A stretch of DNA of 64,000 nucleotides from assembly GCF_014534655.1 (NCBI RefSeq), contig NZ_JACVVD010000013.1, forward strand, positions 1 through 64,000, written 5' to 3'. Under the pieces are notes generated by a model. That model saw only the letters and a program-made list of their open reading frames with translations, was not told the origin of the DNA and did no database searches. Made by a program: the position numbers and the translations under genes. Below are positions 24,614-31,962 of this stretch, piece by piece (position 1 is the stretch's first letter; every line of letters begins with the position of its first letter). Origin of the DNA: Paenibacillus sedimenti (GTDB lineage: Bacteria > Bacillota > Bacilli > Paenibacillales > NBRC-103111).

Positions 24614-24713
24614 TGTGGATAACTCACCCTGTGGATATGTGTATAATCGAGCTGATGGATTATGCACAGCATGGTATGTGGACATGTGATATTGTGGGTA
24701 AGTGTGTGGATAA
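24614..24713. other. DnaA-box cluster
   Basis: Four sites fit TTATNCACA exactly: 24614-24622, 24638-24646 and 24705-24713 on the minus strand and 24660-24668 on the plus strand. Two more have one mismatch (24630-24638 and 24693-24701), and another at 24677-24685 has two. Seven sites in 100 bp far exceeds chance. DnaA-box clusters serve as origins, as titration sites or in gene control. No dnaA, dnaN or repA is in the window, so a control or titration site is more likely than oriC. The cluster lies in a 567-bp gene-free gap. Confidence 0.75.
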
Positions 24714-24804
24714 GTTGGGTTGTGGTGAGGATGAGAATAAGGATTGAGGGTGAAGAATAGTTGAAATGAGGGAGTGAACGAGATGGAAAAAGATTTTTTT
24801 GTTA

Positions 24805-24860
24805 TTGACACGAAACCAAATGGTTGCGTATAATCCTGTTATGAAACTAAAAGGTTTCAT
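24805..24860 (+). promoter_or_regulatory. Strong promoter with palindromic operators of the VOC-ArsR operon
   Basis: TTGACA (24805-24810), an 18-bp spacer and TATAAT (24829-24834), both perfect consensus boxes. The spacer contains GAAACCAAATGGTTGC, and just after the start lies ATGAAACTAAAAGGTTTCAT (24841-24860), with 7-bp perfect arms. Both palindromes carry the half-site AAAC/GGTT. A promoter this strong with two operators fits autorepression by the operon's own ArsR protein. Confidence 0.7.
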
Positions 24861-24891
24861 ATCGACCTAAACTTGCGGGAGGGCAGTTTTT

Positions 24892-25260
24892 ATGAAAAGC
24901 GCAAATCCTTTTGTCGTTGTGAATAACTGCGAAGAAGCGATTCATTATTATCGGCAGATTTTTGGCGGCGACATCAAGATCCTGAACAATCATGGCGGCA
25001 AAATCCTGCACGCCGAGCTGCATATTAACGGCAGTATGATTCATTTTTCCGATTCCTATGGTCAAAACTACGCAGCTGGGCAAAATACGAAAATCATTCT
25101 TCAATTCGAAAGTGAAGAGGAAATTCGCAATGTCTTTGAAACCCTGCTTGCTGACGGCGACGCTACGATTGATCTGCAGGATACTTTTTTCGGGGCGCTG
25201 CATGGCCAAGTGACCGATAAATATGGGATCGGCTGGGTTATGAATTATTTCAGATCATAG
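24892..25260 (+). CDS. VOC-family (PhnB/glyoxalase-like) protein
   Basis: 122 residues with the two beta-alpha-beta-beta-beta modules of the VOC fold: NPFVVVNNCEEAIHYYRQIFGGDIK, then LHAELHINGSMIHFSDS and EVRN-like EEIRNVFETLLADGDATIDLQDTFFGALHGQVTDKYGIGWVM. This matches the PhnB-like subgroup, which has no settled substrate. GGGAGGG precedes the ATG. It is the first gene of a four-gene operon ending in an ArsR repressor. Confidence 0.85.
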   Translation: MKSANPFVVVNNCEEAIHYYRQIFGGDIKILNNHGGKILHAELHINGSMIHFSDSYGQNYAAGQNTKIILQFESEEEIRNVFETLLADGDATIDLQDTFFGALHGQVTDKYGIGWVMNYFRS

Positions 25261-25269
25261 GGAGGCATC

Positions 25270-25647
25270 ATGCTAGAAGAACTACTGAAAAAGCTGCGTT
25301 ACAAACAGGGACAAGCTATTGTCCTCAATGCACCGGAAAGCTACAAACTTGGGATCGAAGCACCGGGTATGCCTGATGGCAAATATGATTTTGTTCAGCT
25401 TTTTGTCAACAATGCAAGCGAAGTGAATGAATGGGTCCCCAAAGCGATCCCGCTCCTGAATGGCGATGCGGTGTTCTGGGTAACGTATCCGAAGCAAAGC
25501 TCAAAGGTAAAAACCGACATTAACCGTGACAGTCTCTGGAGCCTGATGGAAAGCATCTCCTCCTATCGGCCTGTCAGCAATGTGGCTATCGATGAGAAAT
25601 GGTCGGCACTGCGGTTCCGCCATAAGGACCTTGTAAAATCAAAATAA
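25270..25647 (+). CDS. DUF3052-like small protein of unknown function
   Basis: 125 residues. The pattern KLRYKQGQAIVLNAPESY, DGKYDFVQLFVNNASEVNEWVPKAIPLL, AVFWVTYPKQSSKVKTDINRDSLW and the final VSNVAIDEKWSALRFR is that of a small cytoplasmic family (DUF3052-like) often found with SRPBCC proteins. No catalytic residue is evident and no function is known. GGGAGG precedes the ATG, 9 bp after the VOC stop, so it is the second gene of the operon. Confidence 0.65.
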   Translation: MLEELLKKLRYKQGQAIVLNAPESYKLGIEAPGMPDGKYDFVQLFVNNASEVNEWVPKAIPLLNGDAVFWVTYPKQSSKVKTDINRDSLWSLMESISSYRPVSNVAIDEKWSALRFRHKDLVKSK

Positions 25648-25667
25648 ACAAACGGAGGCAAAAGGAT

Positions 25668-26090
25668 ATGGGAAACCAATTAAATACACTGCCGGCAATC
25701 CGGCAAACACAAGTTTTTAACGCACCGATTGAGAAGGTATGGAGCGCTGTCGCGACTTCAGAAGGGATCGCCGTGTGGTTCATGCCGAACGATTTTAAGC
25801 CTGAAGAAGGTTATGAATTTCATCTGGAAGCGGGACCATTCGGTAAATCGCCGTGCAAGGTCACGGAAATCACGCCGCCGAACCGCCTTTCTTTTGAATG
25901 GGGCAAGGATTGGACGCTGACGTTTGAATTGGTTGACCTTAAAGGTAAAACCGAGTTCACCCTGATTCATGACGGCTGGGATCCGGAGAAAGTCACCGAA
26001 TTCGGTCAAACTCACGCCGAGGTTCGCGAAAGAATGTCTGGGGGCTGGGTCGGTATTGTACAAAAGCTCAGCCAGTACATCGAGGCTTAA
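25668..26090 (+). CDS. SRPBCC / AHSA1-domain protein
   Basis: 140 residues matching the START-like AHSA1 domain: TQVFNAPIEKVWSAVATSEGIAVWFMPNDF at the N-terminus, ITPPNRLSFEW in the middle, and FTLIHDGWD then MSGGWVGIVQKLSQYIEA at the end. These proteins form a hydrophobic cavity and may bind a small lipid-like ligand. SRPBCC genes are frequently paired with ArsR genes, as here. GGAGG precedes the ATG. The stop at 26090 is one base before the ArsR ATG, indicating coupled translation. Confidence 0.9.
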   Translation: MGNQLNTLPAIRQTQVFNAPIEKVWSAVATSEGIAVWFMPNDFKPEEGYEFHLEAGPFGKSPCKVTEITPPNRLSFEWGKDWTLTFELVDLKGKTEFTLIHDGWDPEKVTEFGQTHAEVRERMSGGWVGIVQKLSQYIEA

Positions 26091-26091
26091 G

Positions 26092-26466
26092 ATGGCTGTT
26101 CCTTCGCAAAAGCATGACGTATTTCAAGCTATCGCCGATCCGACCCGCCGTCAGGTGCTGAAACTGCTGGGCGAACAGGAGATGCCGGTTACGGTCATTA
26201 GCGGGCACTTCCCGATGAGCCGCACCGCGGTATCCAAGCACCTGCGAATACTCGCCGATGCCGGTCTGGTGAAAGAAAGGAAAGTCGGTCGAGAGACGAG
26301 GTATCGACTGGATGCTGAACCGCTCATGGAACTCAAACGATGGCTTGCTTATTATGAACGCTATTGGGAAAATAAATTGAACGTGCTCAAACGTTTCGTT
26401 GAAGCCGATGATGGGAAGAGCCTTTTTGCCGGGCTGGAACCGGTCGATCCGGAGACGAAGGAATAA
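26092..26466 (+). CDS. ArsR-family repressor (SdpR-like)
   Basis: 124 residues. A winged helix-turn-helix typical of the family: HDVFQAIADPTRRQVLKLLGEQEMPVTVISGHFPMSRTAVSKHLRILADAGLVKERKVGRETRYRLDAEPL. No metal-binding cysteines are seen, so it is not a heavy-metal sensor. The C-terminal YYERYWENKLNVLKRFVE is common in ArsR proteins paired with AHSA1 proteins. It probably binds the palindromes at 24811-24860 and represses its own operon. The ATG at 26092 directly follows the SRPBCC stop. Confidence 0.9.
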   Translation: MAVPSQKHDVFQAIADPTRRQVLKLLGEQEMPVTVISGHFPMSRTAVSKHLRILADAGLVKERKVGRETRYRLDAEPLMELKRWLAYYERYWENKLNVLKRFVEADDGKSLFAGLEPVDPETKE

Positions 26467-26479
26467 TCTTATTTGAAAT

Positions 26480-26530
26480 AAAAGGATAGCCGGGGCGCAT
26501 TACTGTACCCTGACTATCCTTTTCTCTTTT
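26480..26530. terminator. Bidirectional terminator after the ArsR gene
   Basis: AAAAGGATAG pairs with CTATCCTTTT, with an inner GGGG/CCC stem and T/A flanks. It closes the VOC-ArsR operon and the convergent DUF2892 gene. Confidence 0.85.
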
Positions 26531-26724
26531 TAACTAATTCTGCACGTATTGCGGCCAAGTAATTTATTCATGCCGCATTTTTGCATCAATCCTGTAATTA
26601 GAAACGGAAGCGCGATAAGTCCGGTTAATTTCCAATATCCAGGCAAGAAGATAAATAACGACAATAGCGCAATACCCACAATTATGCGAATAACGCGATC
26701 CGCTCCGCCAACATTTTTCATCAT
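26530..26724 (-). CDS. YgaP-type membrane protein (DUF2892)
   Basis: 64 residues: KNVGGADRVIRIIVGIALLSLFIF then two membrane helices and a C-terminal KCGMNKLLGRNTC. That is the full DUF2892 family pattern, normally ending with a conserved cysteine pair. The family is often next to rhodanese-like or sulphur-related proteins; no rhodanese is nearby here. The tandem ATG-ATG start has a GAGGG site. Confidence 0.85.
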   Translation of the reverse strand: MMKNVGGADRVIRIIVGIALLSLFIFLPGYWKLTGLIALPFLITGLMQKCGMNKLLGRNTCRIS

Positions 26725-26955
26725 CTAAATCCCTCCATGCAGCTTTGTTTTGGTTGATTGACTTCCTGTGAATGATCATAGCAAAAGTCGAATTCGTTCA
26801 ACCGTAACTTTGTCACATAGCGAAAAATAGATTTGGCAGCGTCTGTACTGCAGGAGACATTGGCGTGATCCTTCCAATGAAGTATGATGGGTATATCGCA
26901 GGAAAATTATACCACAAAGCCATGTGCAAATCACTTGACGAAAGGGCGGGATCGT

Positions 26956-27909
26956 ATGCAGGACATGAGCGCGTTACATCGCGGTTTGGCTATTATTTCT
27001 TCATGCAAAAAAGAAACCGGCGATATTTGGCATGCGCATTTTGGCGCAGCAGGCATTGCCGGATACCTGTTATTGAAAGAAAACGATTTGCCGGTCGAAA
27101 CCTCCCGGGCGATTACCGAGCAACTGCAGGCGATGCTACTGAAGCATGCTTTGTCGGAACGTATGGAGAGCACGGTCCATCTGGAAGTTGATGAGGCAGA
27201 AAAGCGAATTACGAGCGCATTGGAAATTAATATCGACCAGCTCCACTGGGTCGGGCATAACGCCATCTATACCGCGCTCAGCTTAAGCGCTATCCGTGAA
27301 CTGCGCGGCTGGGGAAGCGAAGCGGACATTGAGGGCATTTACGAGCTGATCCGCGCGTTCGATCGAACGATTCCCGGCAGGTCGTGGCTTGGTTGTACCG
27401 CTGGGGATGTGAAACGCTTCGTGATCGAGCCGGGCGAAATGCCCGTTATCGAGTATCCGGAGCAGTTGTCCGCCTTCGTTCTTGAGGAGCTGGCCGCGTT
27501 CCGGGTCATTTATCGCGCGGAGGCTCATCACGATTTGATCGGTCATATGCTGACCTTCTCGCATGCGCTATGCTTGCTGCATGACCTTGGTTACTCGGCT
27601 TTGTTCCGGCGAGGGCTGACTCCCTTATTGCAGCTTGTGAAGGCGCTGCGGAGAAGCCAGAATTTGCATCCGGAGAGTGCGAGCGAACTGCGATTAGTGT
27701 CGCCTGTCGATCGGCTTCCTCTCGTTCAAGCAGAGCCTTCGCCCTGGCTGCCGCTGGAGCAGGAGTTTTGGGAGCGCGACCATAGCCTGCACGATTGGGA
27801 CTTCGGCCATCAATTCAAGTTTACTTGCAGTTATTATTATCATCTTAGGCGTGTCCCACGTCTGCATGAGGCGACTATAGATCGTTTTCGCTGCATTATT
27901 AATTTCTAA
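26956..27909 (+). CDS. Protein of unknown function, histidine-rich helical
   Basis: About 317 residues from the ATG at 26956 (AAAGGGCGGG upstream); an earlier in-frame start at 26884 lacks a ribosome site. The sequence is mostly helical and leucine-rich, without signal peptide or clear membrane segment. Clusters of histidines are conserved-looking: DIWHAHFGAAG near residue 23, HWVGHNAIYTALSL near 96, and HHDLIGHMLTFSHALCLLHDLGYSALF near 195-221. These could bind metal or form a helical active site, but I recognise no family. It ends in a paired terminator and is a single-gene unit. Confidence 0.6.
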   Translation: MQDMSALHRGLAIISSCKKETGDIWHAHFGAAGIAGYLLLKENDLPVETSRAITEQLQAMLLKHALSERMESTVHLEVDEAEKRITSALEINIDQLHWVGHNAIYTALSLSAIRELRGWGSEADIEGIYELIRAFDRTIPGRSWLGCTAGDVKRFVIEPGEMPVIEYPEQLSAFVLEELAAFRVIYRAEAHHDLIGHMLTFSHALCLLHDLGYSALFRRGLTPLLQLVKALRRSQNLHPESASELRLVSPVDRLPLVQAEPSPWLPLEQEFWERDHSLHDWDFGHQFKFTCSYYYHLRRVPRLHEATIDRFRCIINF

Positions 27910-27915
27910 TGAAAA

Positions 27916-27962
27916 GAAGGTCAACCCTCTTATCTTACAGATAAGAAGATTGACCTTTTTTA
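27916..27962. terminator. Terminator between the unknown gene and the HxlR gene
   Basis: AAGGTCAA pairs with TTGACCTT, with a second inner stem CTTATCT/AGATAAG and a T run. It is usable on both strands. Confidence 0.85.
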
Positions 27963-27965
27963 CGT

Positions 27966-28298
27966 TTATTCCGGGACTGGCAACCACTCGGACGACCATT
28001 TGCCGATCTCGACAAAAATCGGAGCCAGCGCCCGCCCCTTATCGGTTAATGAATATTCAATACGAACCGGACTTTCCGGGAATACTACTCTCTTTACAAT
28101 TCCTTCTTGCTCCAGTTCCTTCAGCCGTTCCGATAACACCTTGCCGCTTAAATTGGGAAGCGCATGATCGATCTGTACAAAACGCTGCGGACCCGAAAGC
28201 AATTGGAACACGATCAGCGATGTCCATCGCTTGCTTAGAATTTCTACGGCTTTCTCAAAGCGTGGACACATTTGCGATTGCGATTGACATTGGTCCAT
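27966..28298 (-). CDS. HxlR-family (YodB/CatR-like) redox regulator
   Basis: About 110 residues from the ATG at 28298 (GAGGTG 6 bases upstream). Winged-helix HxlR/DUF24 domain: CPRFEKAVEILSKRWTSLIVFQLLSGPQRFVQIDHALPNLSGKVLSERLKELEQEGIVKRVVFPE. The cysteine in MCPRFEKA sits where YodB and CatR carry the sensing Cys6, which is thiolated or cross-linked by quinones and diamide. It diverges from the dioxygenase-DoxX pair and probably represses it, as CatR does for catDE in Bacillus subtilis. Confidence 0.87.
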   Translation of the reverse strand: MDQCQSQSQMCPRFEKAVEILSKRWTSLIVFQLLSGPQRFVQIDHALPNLSGKVLSERLKELEQEGIVKRVVFPESPVRIEYSLTDKGRALAPIFVEIGKWSSEWLPVPE

Positions 28299-28376
28299 GT
28301 TCATCACCTCAGTATTCTTTTTATTATAGCGTAAGATGAAGTCGAAAAACAAGGTTACACAAAGTACATTAATTAC

Positions 28377-28422
28377 TTGACGAAATGTAGTGTGTATTAT
28401 ATACTCAGTTACATTAAGTAAC
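28377..28422 (+). promoter_or_regulatory. Promoter and palindromic operator of the dioxygenase-DoxX operon
   Basis: TTGACG (28377-28382), a 17-bp spacer and TATACT (28400-28405). The palindrome GTTACATTAAGTAAC (28408-28422) overlaps the start region, a natural repressor position. A related GTTACACAAAGTAC lies at 28354-28367, nearer the HxlR gene. Confidence 0.65.
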
Positions 28423-28464
28423 TAAATGATTTGAGGTAACAATATTATGAAAGGAGTGATATCC

Positions 28465-29232
28465 ATGATTTCCCCTATATTTGTAGGCCACGGCTCGCCT
28501 ATGATGGCGATTCAAGATACGGCGTGCACGGAGTTTCTTCTTGATTACGGAAAGAAGCTGGCTCCGAAAGCCATCGTGATCTTTACCGCGCATTGGGAGA
28601 CTGAAGTGCTTACCATTTCATCGATGGACGACGTCTATGAAACGATTTACGATTTCGGCGGTTTTCCGAAAGAGCTTTACCAAATCAAGTATCCTGCCAA
28701 AGGTTCGACCGAGCTGGCCAGCAGCATCGCCGAGCGTTTCCAGGCCAAAGGAATCCCGGTAAATCTGGACTCGAAACGCGGGCTCGATCATGGATCCTGG
28801 GTCCCTCTGTCCCGGATGTTCCCGAACCCGGATTGCCCGGTCATTCAAATTTCCGTTCATCCTTATCTCCCTCCAGCCGAGCAATATCGCATTGGGGAGG
28901 CGCTGCGCGGTCTCGACCAAGAAGATATTTTAATCATCGGCAGCGGTGCAACCGTGCACAATCTGCGGTCGCTCAATTGGAATGCCACCGAACCGGATGC
29001 ATGGGCCGTCGCCTTCGACGACTGGCTGGTGGAGAACGTACAAAAACAGGATCTGAATACCTTGTTCCAATACGAAACGCAGGCTCCCCATGTACGGATG
29101 GCCGTGCCAAGACCGGAACATTTCGTTCCTTTTTATATCGCAATGGGCAGCGGCAATCCGGATCGTCAGGCCCAGGTTATTCACCGCAGCTATGAACTAG
29201 GTTCGCTTAGTTATCTATCCATCGCTTTTTAA
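28465..29232 (+). CDS. DODA-type (LigB-fold) extradiol ring-cleavage dioxygenase
   Basis: About 255 residues from the ATG at 28465 (AAAGGAG upstream). Family motifs: PIFVGHGSPMMAI with the metal-binding His, IFTAHWETEVLTIS, and RGLDHGSWVPLSRMFP with the next ligand and active-site His; IGSGATVHNLRSL closes the core. The enzyme uses non-haem Fe(II) or Zn to open catechol-type rings or related substrates in the cytoplasm. It is followed by DoxX, and both are controlled from the HxlR-flanked promoter. A role in quinone or catechol removal is inferred. Confidence 0.9.
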   Translation: MISPIFVGHGSPMMAIQDTACTEFLLDYGKKLAPKAIVIFTAHWETEVLTISSMDDVYETIYDFGGFPKELYQIKYPAKGSTELASSIAERFQAKGIPVNLDSKRGLDHGSWVPLSRMFPNPDCPVIQISVHPYLPPAEQYRIGEALRGLDQEDILIIGSGATVHNLRSLNWNATEPDAWAVAFDDWLVENVQKQDLNTLFQYETQAPHVRMAVPRPEHFVPFYIAMGSGNPDRQAQVIHRSYELGSLSYLSIAF

Positions 29233-29275
29233 CCATGATTAACCATATAAAATATTAATGACGAGGTGCTTAAAG

Positions 29276-29638
29276 ATGAAATGGACAGTTCGCATTCTTC
29301 AAGGATTACTAGCTTTGGGTTATCTGATGTTCGGCTTTATGAAGCTATCGGGCAACGAGATGCAGGCGCAAGCTTTCTCAGAGGTTTATGGTTATGGGGT
29401 AGGCTTCATGTACGTGGTTGGCGCCATTGAACTTCTCGCTGCGATCGGGCTTATTATCGGCTTCAAAAAGCCGCGCGTCGCTTTCTACTCGGCGGGTGTC
29501 ATCGTGCTGACAATGGTTGGCGCAGTAGGGACCCATTTGATGGCGGGTCAAGGGATTGGCGTTGCCACAATGCCGATTGTATTGCTGATCTTGGCATTGA
29601 TCGTAGTGCTAGGTCGTCGTTCGGAGCGTGCTGCTTAA
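29276..29638 (+). CDS. DoxX-family membrane protein
   Basis: About 120 residues from the ATG at 29276 (GAGGTG upstream). Four membrane helices with the DoxX pattern: ILQGLLALGYLMFGFMKLSGNE, then VGFMYVVGAIELLAAIGLIIGF. The paired CatD of Bacillus subtilis is of the same family and is co-regulated with a ring-cleavage enzyme. It is the second gene of the operon, 43 bp after the dioxygenase. Confidence 0.88.
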   Translation: MKWTVRILQGLLALGYLMFGFMKLSGNEMQAQAFSEVYGYGVGFMYVVGAIELLAAIGLIIGFKKPRVAFYSAGVIVLTMVGAVGTHLMAGQGIGVATMPIVLLILALIVVLGRRSERAA

Positions 29639-29641
29639 TTT

Positions 29642-29698
29642 AAAAAAGGCTTCTCCCGTGTCACCCTTATGGGTGACGATGGGAGAAGCCTTTTTTTA
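29642..29698. terminator. Terminator between doxX and ridA-like genes
   Basis: AAAAAAGGCTTCTCCC pairs with GGGAGAAGCCTTTTTTT, with an inner GTCACCC/GGGTGAC stem. It is a very strong stem usable in both directions. Confidence 0.93.
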
Positions 29699-30148
29699 GA
29701 CCTCAAAAATGGAATCCACAACAACCGGCAGATTGTCTCTTAATGTGCTGGCCCCAAGAACGGATCGGGCATGCATGCCCTTCTCTCCGAATACCTCAAG
29801 CATCAGATCCGAAAAACCATTCAACACCTTATGTGGCTCTTCAAATGCAGGATCCGCATTGACGAAGCCTTGGACCTTCACGACCCGCTTTACCTTATCC
29901 AAGCTGCCGAGAGCATCTTTTAACACAGCGAGTACCTCAATTCCGGCAGACCGGGCAAACTGATAGCCCTCGTCCGTCGTAAAATGCTGGCCCAGCTTGC
30001 CTTTTGGCTTCCCGGAAGGTCCTTTGCCGGAAACAAATAGAAGTCCGTTAACGATAACGCAGTTCGCATATTTCGCCGCCGGCTCGCTCGCCTCTGGAAG
30101 TGTAATGCCTAGCTGTTCTAATCTTAGTTCGATGGATTCTTCAAGCAT
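29696..30148 (-). CDS. RidA-family (YjgF/YER057c) protein
   Basis: 150 residues of the longer RidA subgroup. Signatures: KYANCVIVNGLLFVSGKGPSGKPKGKLG, GYQFARSAGIEVLAVLKDALGSLDKVKRVVKVQGFVNADPAF and HARSVLGASTLRDNLPVVVDSIFEV. Classic RidA hydrolyses reactive enamines and imines formed by PLP enzymes; the exact function of this subgroup is not settled. The essential Arg of the classical site is probably ARSVLG's Arg. GGGAGG precedes the ATG. Confidence 0.9.
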   Translation of the reverse strand: MLEESIELRLEQLGITLPEASEPAAKYANCVIVNGLLFVSGKGPSGKPKGKLGQHFTTDEGYQFARSAGIEVLAVLKDALGSLDKVKRVVKVQGFVNADPAFEEPHKVLNGFSDLMLEVFGEKGMHARSVLGASTLRDNLPVVVDSIFEV

Positions 30149-30325
30149 TGAGATGCCTCCCTGTCGACTAGATAAATTTTACCTATAGTAACATTGAAGG
30201 TTTGTTCGTGCAATGGAAATTTTGATTCTAATTGGAAGATGGAGAGTTTAAAAAACAAACACGATTACGTTTATCGCAGTTCGATTTCGCCCAATTGCAA
30301 TAACGTGTTGAAAGGAGTTGCGGCT

Positions 30326-30409
30326 GGAGTTCGATTTTGCCAGCTTATCATGCGCTCATCGAACATCCCCCCGCACAAACCAAGCTGCAATTTTGTAAAA
30401 TCGGACTCC
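30326..30409. repeat. Long inverted repeat in the gap before the pectin locus
   Basis: GGAGTTCGATTTT (30326-30338) pairs with AAAATCGGACTCC (30397-30409), with a single mismatch, and an inner AGCTT/AAGCT pair extends the stem. A nearby GTTCGATTTCGCCC (about 30281) is an imperfect direct copy 48 bp earlier. No promoter, gene or T run is seen. The rest of 30149-30430 is featureless. Confidence 0.6.
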
Positions 30410-30430
30410 AAACTATTTCGTGGATGTATC

Positions 30431-31951
30431 CTAGCAATTATAAATACCAGCATCCATTTCGCTATTTCGTAAATATCCTTCTTCCACAGCCTGTCTTCCC
30501 GTTAGGAACACCTTCTCCGCTCGAGCCAGCGACATAACAGGCGTTTCAGGATGCCGCCGTTTCATCTTGAGATCGTCCACTTCAACTTCACTCACATCTT
30601 CTAGACGAAGAGCAGGACCTTGTCTCGTCTCGATACGGACATGATGAAGTTCCAGGCCCTCCACGTGCTTGCAAAGCATGCCGTCTCCGGCCATGATGAG
30701 CTTCTCGCGCACCATATCAGGCTCATCGCCTTTTTCATCCGGATCAGTCGTCATTTCGATGTGTACATGGTTCAACTGAACGTCGCGGATCGGCATTTCC
30801 GGAAGACCGTATAGGAATCCCGCAGAAGCGCGGCATTGCTTGGCGGTGACATGGCTGATACGGACATGCTCGATCACCGGCGTGCTCTCGGAGACAGGAA
30901 CAGCCTCCGGACTGCTGATTTGCGGTTTGCTTTCGTCCACGCCATAGCGGTAAAACGAGTTGATTGTCAGCGGGCAGAAAACATCCTCCATGTAGATGTT
31001 GCTCACCGAGACGTTCTTGATGTACCCGCCGCGGGCGCGGTTCGTCTTCATCCGAATGCCGCGGTCCGTGCCGATGAAGATGCAGTTCGAGATGACGACG
31101 TTGCGGATGCCTCCCGCCATTTCGCTGCCAAGCACGACACCGCCGTGACCTCTCAACATCGTGCAGTTGGTTATGGCAATATGCTCCGAAGGCTTGCCGA
31201 CTCTGCGTCCGTCCTCATCAATGCCGGACTTGATGCAAAGGCAGTCATCGCCGACGTCGAAGAAACAATCGGAGATGCGGACGTTGGTGCAGGAATCGAT
31301 GTCCAGCCCGTCGCCATTGGGCGTGTCGCTTGGATTTTTGATTTTAACGCCATGAAGATGGACGTCGCTACAATAAACCAGATGGGTATTCCAGAACGGC
31401 GAATTCTGCAAGGTTACGCCTTCGATGGTTACCTGCTCGCAGCCAATCAACTGCAGCAGCGGCGGCCGCAAAAATTGCGACGGCCATTCCACGATGTTGC
31501 TTTTTACCGAACGGATCAAAGCCTCATTCAACGAAGCGATCTCCTGGGTTCGGGCGCTGTTCACCGTTCCGCCCTGGCGCAACTCGCGGTAAGCTTGCCA
31601 CCAAGGCCCGCCTTGCCCATCGATAATGCCCTGCCCTTTGATCGTAATCTGCGACAACCCGCTGCCATATATGAGCGGAGAGTAACCGTAACACTCGTAG
31701 CCCGACCATCGGGTCGGTACAGGCGGATACTTATCAAACTCGGCGTGGAACAGCAGCAGCGCACCTGCGGCAAGCTCCAGCGTTATTCGGCTGCGAAGTG
31801 CGATTCTTCCGGTTATATAAGTCCCCGCGGGGATATAAACCGTTCCGCCGCCATGATCCGAGCAGGCTTCGATCGCAGCCGCAATAGCCTCACTGTTATC
31901 CGTTATTCCGTCACCGACGGCACCGAAACTAGCAATATTATATAGCGACAT
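30431..31951 (-). CDS. Glycoside hydrolase family 28 (polygalacturonase-type)
   Basis: 506 residues, right-handed beta-helix. Pectin-lyase-like start YNIASFGAVGDGITDNSEAIAAAIEAC, then the GH28 catalytic motifs NGDGLDIDSC, VGDDCLCIKSG (two catalytic Asp), RGHGGVVLGSE and RGIRMKTNR (residues about 220-310). No signal peptide, so it acts in the cytoplasm on imported oligogalacturonides or rhamnogalacturonides. It is the last gene of a minus-strand operon, 11 bp after GH105. AAGGAGCG precedes the ATG. Exact linkage cannot be read from sequence. Confidence 0.92.
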   Translation of the reverse strand: MSLYNIASFGAVGDGITDNSEAIAAAIEACSDHGGGTVYIPAGTYITGRIALRSRITLELAAGALLLFHAEFDKYPPVPTRWSGYECYGYSPLIYGSGLSQITIKGQGIIDGQGGPWWQAYRELRQGGTVNSARTQEIASLNEALIRSVKSNIVEWPSQFLRPPLLQLIGCEQVTIEGVTLQNSPFWNTHLVYCSDVHLHGVKIKNPSDTPNGDGLDIDSCTNVRISDCFFDVGDDCLCIKSGIDEDGRRVGKPSEHIAITNCTMLRGHGGVVLGSEMAGGIRNVVISNCIFIGTDRGIRMKTNRARGGYIKNVSVSNIYMEDVFCPLTINSFYRYGVDESKPQISSPEAVPVSESTPVIEHVRISHVTAKQCRASAGFLYGLPEMPIRDVQLNHVHIEMTTDPDEKGDEPDMVREKLIMAGDGMLCKHVEGLELHHVRIETRQGPALRLEDVSEVEVDDLKMKRRHPETPVMSLARAEKVFLTGRQAVEEGYLRNSEMDAGIYNC

Positions 31952-31962
31952 AAGAACGCTCC

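Noticed and set aside
24614..24713. Chromosomal or plasmid replication origin
   Set aside because: No dnaA, dnaN or repA is near and no clear AT-rich unwinding stretch with 13-mers follows; a titration or control site fits better.
31163..31945. Long plus-strand open frames opposite GH28, and similar frames opposite GH78 and the AraC regulator
   Set aside because: They are antisense shadows of well-supported genes, with no ribosome site and arginine- or alanine-rich nonsense-like composition.
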